31,805 nucleotides of DNA from Candidatus Heimdallarchaeota archaeon LC_3 (GTDB lineage: Archaea > Asgardarchaeota > Heimdallarchaeia > Hodarchaeales > LC-3), in NCBI GenBank assembly GCA_001940645.1, contig MDVS01000067.1, forward strand, positions 1 to 31,805, written 5' to 3'. The translations under genes and the position numbers were made by a program. The notes beneath the pieces were generated by a model. That model was given only the letters and a program-made list of their open reading frames with translations, had not been told where the DNA came from and searched no databases. Positions 25,557 to 31,805 of the stretch are shown in pieces. Each line of letters opens with the position of its first letter. The first letter of the stretch is position 1.

Positions 25557-28331
25557 TTGATCTTCTTTAATAAAAAGTTATTTCTCAAATATATTTATTT
25601 AGGAAGCTTGTTTCAATTATGTTTATCAATAATATTAATAATAGGATTTTTTGCAAGTTCCCAGTATATAATTGCTGCTAGTAATAATAGTTTCTTTAAT
25701 GGAGGATTAGAAACTAGGGTTAATTCCTTTTATGGTGGAGAATTTGGATATATTCCCTTTATCGAAATTGAATGGAATTATAGCGATCAAAATCAAAGCC
25801 CCATTCTCAATCGTACAATTGCAATAGAATATTTGGAAAATTTGTCCCAGAATAAGAACATAAAATCCTATAATCTTGAAATAACTGTTCCTATTAAAAT
25901 TGACAATAAATTGGTAAATTTAATTTTTGATTCAAATTCTTTAGGTTCAGAAATAATAATTTACCCACTTAATCACTCTTCTGTCTATGTTTCTTCAAAT
26001 ACTTATGAATCTCTTCAAAATAATAACATTTCAGAACTAAATTCAGACATAATAAATCTAGTAACTAATAATCTTAGCTTGAAAGAGTACGGTCTACTTG
26101 ATTCAAGATTTTCTAATGAGACGATGATTATCCCATTTCAATCTCTAAACCTAACAAAACTATTTGATTATTCATATTCTGCTACATTGGAGTTGTGGAT
26201 TGCGAGTGAAACTTACTACACTGAGTTTACTGAACATGAAAAACAAATAAATCTAACTGTAAATCAATTAAAATCCGAATTTAAAAATTTCATAGCCTTA
26301 ATTGAATCAAATGATACGACCTTCAAATTCCAATCAAATGAAGACCTTTATTATAACAATATTATTAACCTTTTCAATTATAATTTTCTTGTTTATACCT
26401 TACTTGTAATTATCATTTTTTATTTAATAAGTATTATTTGTTTTATTATTTTAATGTTTGACCTAATTAAAGCGAACAAAAGGATAATTAGAATTTTTCT
26501 TATTAGGGGGTATAAAATAAATGATTATCGTTTTCTGGCAAATTATTACTTTACCCTTGGTTTTTTTGGTTTATTAATAATAATTAATTTAATTCTTTTG
26601 TTAATTCAAACAGGATATTTTCCATTAAGTAAATATATCTCTCAATTCATTATAGTTGAAATGTTTATTTTTATTTTATTTCAGTTAATGCTTAAGATCT
26701 CATTCATTTTGATGGACAATTTTTCTTTATCTGTTGATGATGAACCTTTATTACTCGATTCCTCAAATGCTTTAATAATTAGACCAACAAAAGATATCAT
26801 TAAGAATCCTGATTTTTCATTTTCTTCCATAGATAAATTACTGGGTGTAATTATTATTCTTTTAGGAATCTACATGATAGCTAAAATTATTATTAGTTCT
26901 AAGTTTTTGTTTAACCTAAGTGATATTGACACTTTCATAGGATTATTATTATTAATAATAGTTATCATCCTAATTCAACGCTTTGAATTTTATCTTGCAT
27001 TTTTTAATAAAAAAATTCATTATCTAAGAGGGTTGATAATCTTACCTAAATTTATGAAAATGAGTAAAAATCATTTTATTTTATATTTATTAGTCTTCTT
27101 AATTTTTATTGCTTCCTTTCAAATTTTATTAATGACTCATGGGTTTAAATATGAAGAATTACAAAGAAATTATAATTATGCTGGAGATATTGAAATAGGT
27201 GATTCTTATAAGAATATATCTATGAACTCCATTAATACATTCATAACGAAACAAAAGTATATTACGTCTTTCTATCAATCTTATCATTATCCTGTGACTT
27301 TAAAAGCTCAGTTTTTAACCCCAGGGGGATTAAACATTTCTCTTACAATGATTGATAATGTTTCATCATTTTTAAACATCCGTACATTTCCAGAGGAAAA
27401 TTCTTTCACAAAAGAAATGTGGATTAATTTCTTTAATGGTCATCAGAAAGGAGTTATTATTAATAACGAAGTAGCTTCTAGGAACGGTATACGTATTGGT
27501 GATCAAATTACTATTGAGAATCCTTTTTTAAATTTAAATTTTTCTGTTAGAGTTATGTTTTTCTTTCATGGGGCTATAAATCCTTTTCAAAACCCATACA
27601 TTATGCCTTCTAACATTTTATCAAATAACGGTAATTTTTATGATCGTTTTGAAAATATTTATCGAAACATTGGTTTATCTGTTGATCTACCAACTGATTT
27701 TCCGAGTGATCAATATCCCGACCTAAATTCTACTTCTTTTTATAATCAAAATGTGTATTTAAAAGTAGATAACAGTTATTTTTTACCACATTACGTTTCC
27801 ACTCTCCAATCACAATTCCCTTCTTTATCTATAAATTTTAAAAAGGATTTACAAGGACTATCATATGATTTCTATCAATCACTAATCTTACGGGAATCAT
27901 GGATTAATTGGATTGGAATAGTAATTTCAATCTTTTTATTTTTCCTAGTATACATTCTTCATTCGTTTAATACCTTAGATTTTCTCTCCCCCTCCTTTCA
28001 TTTGTTACATATTCGAGGCTTAAAACAAAAAGAAATGCTTTTCTCGTGGATTGCTTGTAATACAGTTAGAGATGCATTCCTTTGTATTTTAATGCCCTTA
28101 GTTAGTTTATCCTTTGTTTACTATCACGTGGGTAACTTACCTAGCAGTCTTCTATATTTTGAAGAGCGTGAAAGAATCTATAATATTCAGTGGGGGTATT
28201 ATGCCAATATTAATGTTCTCGAGATTGGAACATTTTTTATGTATTCGTTCTTGTGTTTATTATTAATTTTGATTATTCAGACTATTCTTACCTATTATAA
28301 GACTAAAAACTTATTCGATTACCATAAATAA
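25557..28331 (+). CDS. FtsX/MacB-type ABC permease, large
   Basis: 924 residues, TTG start right after GGTGGAG (25548-25554). One TM helix at about 12-36, an exposed domain rich in Asn and Ser to about 265, a TM cluster (about 268-480 and 508-530) and a second exposed domain (about 535-780). The last helices lie near 788-812, 835-860 and 895-920. RIGDQITIENPFLNLNFSVRVM (broken here: RIGDQITIEN, then NLNFSVRVM) is the small beta-domain motif seen in MacB-like exposed regions. The duplicated architecture (two FtsX modules in one chain) matches large archaeal permeases. It is 76 bases after the ATPase gene. Confidence 0.82.
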   Translation: MIFFNKKLFLKYIYLGSLFQLCLSIILIIGFFASSQYIIAASNNSFFNGGLETRVNSFYGGEFGYIPFIEIEWNYSDQNQSPILNRTIAIEYLENLSQNKNIKSYNLEITVPIKIDNKLVNLIFDSNSLGSEIIIYPLNHSSVYVSSNTYESLQNNNISELNSDIINLVTNNLSLKEYGLLDSRFSNETMIIPFQSLNLTKLFDYSYSATLELWIASETYYTEFTEHEKQINLTVNQLKSEFKNFIALIESNDTTFKFQSNEDLYYNNIINLFNYNFLVYTLLVIIIFYLISIICFIILMFDLIKANKRIIRIFLIRGYKINDYRFLANYYFTLGFFGLLIIINLILLLIQTGYFPLSKYISQFIIVEMFIFILFQLMLKISFILMDNFSLSVDDEPLLLDSSNALIIRPTKDIIKNPDFSFSSIDKLLGVIIILLGIYMIAKIIISSKFLFNLSDIDTFIGLLLLIIVIILIQRFEFYLAFFNKKIHYLRGLIILPKFMKMSKNHFILYLLVFLIFIASFQILLMTHGFKYEELQRNYNYAGDIEIGDSYKNISMNSINTFITKQKYITSFYQSYHYPVTLKAQFLTPGGLNISLTMIDNVSSFLNIRTFPEENSFTKEMWINFFNGHQKGVIINNEVASRNGIRIGDQITIENPFLNLNFSVRVMFFFHGAINPFQNPYIMPSNILSNNGNFYDRFENIYRNIGLSVDLPTDFPSDQYPDLNSTSFYNQNVYLKVDNSYFLPHYVSTLQSQFPSLSINFKKDLQGLSYDFYQSLILRESWINWIGIVISIFLFFLVYILHSFNTLDFLSPSFHLLHIRGLKQKEMLFSWIACNTVRDAFLCILMPLVSLSFVYYHVGNLPSSLLYFEERERIYNIQWGYYANINVLEIGTFFMYSFLCLLLILIIQTILTYYKTKNLFDYHK

Positions 28332-28363
28332 TAATATAATTCTTTCTTAATAAAATCTGGAGA

Positions 28364-30520
28364 ATGTTCAAGTTGACTGGAGTTTTAAGATCAAGCAACT
28401 TTTTTCATATGACTTTCAAGGCAAATTATAAAATTTTTAAAGTGTTCTTTCTCCTAGGTTTTTTCTTCCAAATCTTTCAAAACATTTCCTTTAATATTTT
28501 CCAATCATTTCTCATTTTTGCAGTGAATGAGGGAAAAGAAGAGAGAGATTTGATCATAAAGAAATATGCACTTTATTACGATCTTTCTTTTGATTTAAGT
28601 TTTTATTATATTTATTTTTTAGTCTTCGTGATTATAATTTTTTGTCTTTTATGCTTGATTAGTCTTTTTAACTCACAAGATATTCTTAGGATATTAGTTA
28701 TCCGGGGTTACAGTTTTTCATTAATAATTTTGTTTCTATTTGCTTATTTACTATTGGGCTTGATTTCTGGATATTTATTATCTGTGATTGGGGAAATTGT
28801 ATTTTTTATTTTCCTTTTCGATCAAATCAGCGTTGAACGGTTATTAATTGACTCGTTTTTAGCATTTTTTGGAAGTTCTGTATTTTTTCTTATCACATTG
28901 GCAAGTATCGTCCTTTTTTATTCAATTGTATACGTGAAACCAGATATTGAGCCAGAACTTAGAAATACAGAAAATTTCTTTAGTAGAATCTCCATAATAC
29001 CTAAGCAACGAAGACAGGAGGAATCAAAATTTAAATTAATTTTCTTCTTGTTATTATTTAGTTTATTTATTAAATCTATTACAATACTTAAATTCAGTTT
29101 ACTCTTCACTCAGGAAATAATTTCATTTTTAGATGATTTCAATTATTTTAATGACGTTCTTTTGATTATTTTATTCTCAACATTATTTTTTCTATATTCT
29201 GAAAATATACTTATATTAATTAATCAACGAGTGTTAAGTCAAAACAAGTTTATGATTAGTAAAGTATTTTCAAAAATGACTTTTAAAACTATGTTAAATA
29301 ATTTGTTATTCACACTAATTATTATTACTGCTATTTTAATCGGAACAAGTCAATATAATTATCATATCAATGTTGTTGAAGCTTCTTATCACTTTAATCA
29401 TGATGTGGAGTTTATTCCATCATCTGAATATAGTAATGAAGAAGTTACAGGAATCTTAGATACGATTACATTTAATTTTTCATATTTTTCATTAATAGTA
29501 CTCAATATAGACATATATTCTAGCAACCAAAATCAATCTACATCTAAGACAATAACTCTTTTAAATAATATTGATGATTTCAATGTAATGCGACCATTGA
29601 GTCTTTATTCTAACATACAAACGCAATCATGGAATGAATTTGTTCAAAATGAATCTGGACTAATTATTTATCAATCATTAGCAGAAGAATTGTCTCTAAA
29701 ACAAAATGATTATCTAAATATTGGTTTCAATTTGAATGGGGAGAAACTATGGATATCAGCTAAAATTATCGGTTTTTACTTTGGGAACATGTATCCATTG
29801 ATGACTCACTTAATATTACCCTTCCAATTCTTAAATTCAACTTTACAATCAGAAATTGATAAATATCACTATTACGAAGGTTGGTATTATGAAACAGAAA
29901 ATGAGACAATCTCTGAAAATATATTCAGAAAATATTACTTTCAATTAGACAATCGGAATTTTAAACCGTTACTTGAAAACGTGTTGATGACTAATTTCAA
30001 TCCAGATAGTGAGAATTACATTTATATCTCAGTTTATTCAGAAACATTTGATCCTAATTTTAATAATTTTTTTACTCAACTTACAACAAGATTAAACATT
30101 AATTTTAAAACATTTTATTTATTAATCAATTTGTTATTAATACTCCTGCTTTTCTTATTTCTCTTAGTTATTAATTATCGACTTTATTTTATTCATAATT
30201 TGAAAAATACTAGTCTACTCATGAAATATGGATATAGCAAATCTCAGCTAACAAATATAATAAATAAAATTCAAATATTTGATTTCATTGTTATCTCATT
30301 AATATCTATTTTTGTTCTATTATTATATGCTACTTATATTTATCCTGCTAGCTATTTTAGCACTAATATAACCTTCCCAGGACTGAAAAGGTATTATTTT
30401 ACTAATAGCTTACTTAAAAATCTTTCTCTATTTGTTTTTACTTTTTTAGGATTTCTTTTCATATTTAGGGTGTTTATGGTTAAATTTTATTCTAAAAGAT
30501 ATATCTACTTAACTTCATAA
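28364..30520 (+). CDS. Second FtsX-type ABC permease, partner of the first
   Basis: 718 residues. The ATG at 28364 lies one base from GGAG; TTG 28373, ten bases after GGAG, may be the true start. About ten membrane helices: near 28-50, 82-102, 118-150, 163-190, 225-245, 262-285 and 310-330, then an exposed domain (about 335-585) and three last helices at 588-610, 640-665 and 688-710. The exposed domain has the LSLKQNDYLNIGFNL segment, like the MacB-type beta subdomain. It differs clearly from the first permease, so the transporter is probably a heterodimer. The 32-base gap shows one operon. Confidence 0.8.
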   Translation: MFKLTGVLRSSNFFHMTFKANYKIFKVFFLLGFFFQIFQNISFNIFQSFLIFAVNEGKEERDLIIKKYALYYDLSFDLSFYYIYFLVFVIIIFCLLCLISLFNSQDILRILVIRGYSFSLIILFLFAYLLLGLISGYLLSVIGEIVFFIFLFDQISVERLLIDSFLAFFGSSVFFLITLASIVLFYSIVYVKPDIEPELRNTENFFSRISIIPKQRRQEESKFKLIFFLLLFSLFIKSITILKFSLLFTQEIISFLDDFNYFNDVLLIILFSTLFFLYSENILILINQRVLSQNKFMISKVFSKMTFKTMLNNLLFTLIIITAILIGTSQYNYHINVVEASYHFNHDVEFIPSSEYSNEEVTGILDTITFNFSYFSLIVLNIDIYSSNQNQSTSKTITLLNNIDDFNVMRPLSLYSNIQTQSWNEFVQNESGLIIYQSLAEELSLKQNDYLNIGFNLNGEKLWISAKIIGFYFGNMYPLMTHLILPFQFLNSTLQSEIDKYHYYEGWYYETENETISENIFRKYYFQLDNRNFKPLLENVLMTNFNPDSENYIYISVYSETFDPNFNNFFTQLTTRLNINFKTFYLLINLLLILLLFLFLLVINYRLYFIHNLKNTSLLMKYGYSKSQLTNIINKIQIFDFIVISLISIFVLLLYATYIYPASYFSTNITFPGLKRYYFTNSLLKNLSLFVFTFLGFLFIFRVFMVKFYSKRYIYLTS

Positions 30521-30604
30521 GATACTTTCATTTTTCCATTCATTTTTCCTTTTATATTTTAGAATTTCTACTAATCTTGATTGTTTTCATTTTCTTTAGC
30601 TGAA

Positions 30605-30931
30605 TTATCTTTTTGTTCCTACTGTAGGATCAAGATCCATCATTGCTTCAACAGGCTCAATCATTCCCTCATTATTTGGTTTTATCAAGTGAATATTAGA
30701 TATCATACTCAGTGCTTGGACTTCTTCTAACATATCTAAATCGCTTTTTTCACTAATTATACCTCTTTCTCTGTCTTCCCATGTCCTGCGTATAAAATAT
30801 TTTCCAACTCGTCAACAATCAAGGGCTAACTCTCTTCCTTTAACATCAGAATTGACTAAATCCCAACGATCACGACATAAATCTATCCAATCATCTAATT
30901 ATTTTGGTTCGGGAAATTTAAAGATATAGTA
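30605..30931 (-). pseudogene. Decayed gene, unknown family
   Basis: On the minus strand one frame reads YYIFKFPEPK, stop, LDDWIDLCRDRWDLVNSDV, KGRELALDC, stop, RVGKYFIRRTWEDRERG, IISEKSDLDMLEEVQAL, then EGMIEPVEAMMDLDPTVG and a final TAA at 30605. The stops are TAA (about 30901) and TGA (about 30811). The sequence is strongly protein-like (Trp, Arg and Asp rich) and clearly not random AT-rich DNA. No start is visible upstream of 30931, where another stop occurs. I do not recognise the family. It lies between the ABC operon and the truncated protease. Confidence 0.6.
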
Positions 30932-31004
30932 GGTACAGATTTAGGACGGAAATTTAATAAGGGAGAAAATTCAACTAACTTTAATAGATTATTAGGTAAC
31001 AAAA

Positions 31005-31391
31005 ATGTTTAATAAAAACTATTTGTATACAACATCACCAATATATATATTTACAGATTCAAATATCCGAAAAAAGGATGATGTTGATGCTTTTGTAAAT
31101 GAGAACAATCATTTGCCTCAGAGTAAGCTTATCGGAACAGCAACTAATATTATTCATCAAAATGTAAATCTATTAGTCACTAACTATCATGTAGTAAAAG
31201 ATTTTATTAAAAATTGTTTTTCTATTTTAAGAACTGATCAGGGAATATTATTCTACTATTTTACTGATTTATTAGATCAATTAACATTAGATTGGGTATT
31301 TGATATCAAAAATGATTTAGCTATAACTGTATTTCCGGCTCCAATTTTAAAAAACTTAACAATAACAGAGAGTCCTGAAAAATTGGTTTAA
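31005..31391 (+). CDS. Trypsin-like serine protease, truncated before the catalytic Ser
   Basis: 128 residues, ATG start with AGGT upstream. IGTATNIIHQNVNLLVTNYH (43-62) and the following VV match the first half of a chymotrypsin-fold protease (G-T-G-F...L-V-T-N-x-H-V-V), giving catalytic His62; NDLAITVFP gives Asp104. The frame ends (TAA at 31389-31391) where the second barrel with the GxSGG serine motif should follow, and nothing like it is seen in the 120 bases downstream. It is therefore probably a dead fragment, possibly cut by the adjacent transposon. It may also be a binding-only domain. Confidence 0.65.
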   Translation: MFNKNYLYTTSPIYIFTDSNIRKKDDVDAFVNENNHLPQSKLIGTATNIIHQNVNLLVTNYHVVKDFIKNCFSILRTDQGILFYYFTDLLDQLTLDWVFDIKNDLAITVFPAPILKNLTITESPEKLV

Positions 31392-31511
31392 AATTTTACT
31401 TTTTATTTTTTTCTTCGAATCAAGAACATTTTTCCATCAAATTGTCCTTGTTAGTCATCACAAAGAACCTAGAAAACAAGGGTAAACTAAGTTCCTTTCG
31501 CTTCCCCTTCC

Positions 31512-31805
31512 TTAGGAGATAGACGGTCCCCTAGCTCTCTCCCCTTCTAAAGGAAGATTATTTCTTGATCGTGTATGTTTTAACAATCTTTTTACATTTA
31601 ATACTAAAAAAATCATTCGATTGTAAAATCCACTCTTTTTGAGACCTAAATAGCGCGTTTTATTTAGCTGGTGATACTTTTTTGCCCACCCAAAATCTCC
31701 CTCTAAACCCCAACGGCATTTTCGGATCTCTTTGTACTCATTTGTCTGTAAAAAAATGTTGTCATGCTCTAACATTTCAGAATAATGAGAGATCTGAATT
31801 GTTCG
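31512..31805 (-). CDS. IS1182/IS5-like transposase, C-terminal part, cut by window edge
   Basis: The frame is open from the window edge (RTIQISHYSEM...) to a stop at 31512. The segment EIRKCRWGLEGDFGWAKKYH with RW-x-x-E-x-x-FGW carries the catalytic Glu motif of IS5/IS1182-type DDE transposases, followed by RYLGLKKSGF and a helix MIFLVLNVKRLLK typical of their C-terminus. The last residues (NNLPLEGERARGPSIS) are encoded by G+C-rich sequence that probably overlaps the element's terminal repeat. The rest of the gene is beyond the edge. Confidence 0.7.
   Translation of the reverse strand, partial: RTIQISHYSEMLEHDNIFLQTNEYKEIRKCRWGLEGDFGWAKKYHQLNKTRYLGLKKSGFYNRMIFLVLNVKRLLKHTRSRNNLPLEGERARGPSIS

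Noticed and set aside
12240..30811. TGA recoded as Trp or selenocysteine, suggested by the in-frame TGAs at 12240 and about 30811
   Set aside because: TGA ends several intact genes (for example at 4452, 25480 and 22682), and the 30811 case has a second TAA stop nearby. Mutation or error is simpler.
1..31805. CRISPR arrays, tRNA or rRNA genes
   Set aside because: No regularly spaced repeats, no tRNA T-loop (GGTTCGA-type) in a plausible cloverleaf and no rRNA-like G+C-rich stretch were seen; AT-rich runs are low complexity only.

Overview
This is an AT-rich (roughly 30% GC by eye) archaeal window. The archaeal call rests on MCM-family sequence, GGTGAT/GGAG-type ribosome sites close to many TTG starts, many small zinc-ribbon proteins and no bacterial-style operons. 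Leucine-rich repeats, a SWIM-like protein with a RING-like tail and very large FtsX-type permeases suggest an Asgard (Loki-/Heimdall-like) archaeon; this placement is inference. The window reads as an accessory island. A transposase runs off each edge (1-378, IS4/ISH3-like; 31512-31805, IS1182/IS5-like), a third transposase fragment lies at 22131-22682, and several genes are broken.

Left part (0.4-4.5 kb): a SWIM-like zinc protein (643-1575) and two unrecognised membrane proteins, one of which seems to have lost its true start to a frameshift. Centre-left (5-11.4 kb) is the most interesting block. 4970-6319 encodes an MCM helicase N-terminal domain fused directly to a GIY-YIG nuclease with no AAA+ motor. 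After a small unknown gene, 6874-8298 encodes the other end of an MCM (helical lid plus C-terminal winged helix) behind a region with no usable P-loop. Together they look like an MCM split in two, stripped of ATPase activity and armed with a nuclease. Convergent to them is a PD-(D/E)XK nuclease-N6-adenine methyltransferase fusion (8334-10529), followed by a stand-alone PD-(D/E)XK protein (10799-11344). A restriction/defence or mobile-element maintenance role fits, but is inference.

Middle (11.4-20.7 kb): a YdjM-like membrane protein, a zinc-ribbon gene with an in-frame TGA and a coding-like continuation, two small membrane proteins, and a tight minus-strand operon (17741 to 13941). That operon has a stand-alone novel domain, a CPBP (Rce1-like) membrane protease with a zinc ribbon, and a leucine-rich-repeat protein ending in the same novel domain. 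Next come another PD-(D/E)XK protein, a divergent unknown gene and a putative winged-helix protein (19214-20701).

Right part (20.8-31.8 kb): small orphan genes, the transposase fragment, a frameshifted membrane/HTH gene, a secreted protein, a MacB-like ABC exporter operon (one ATPase, two large dissimilar permeases), a decayed minus-strand gene and a trypsin-like protease that stops before its catalytic serine.
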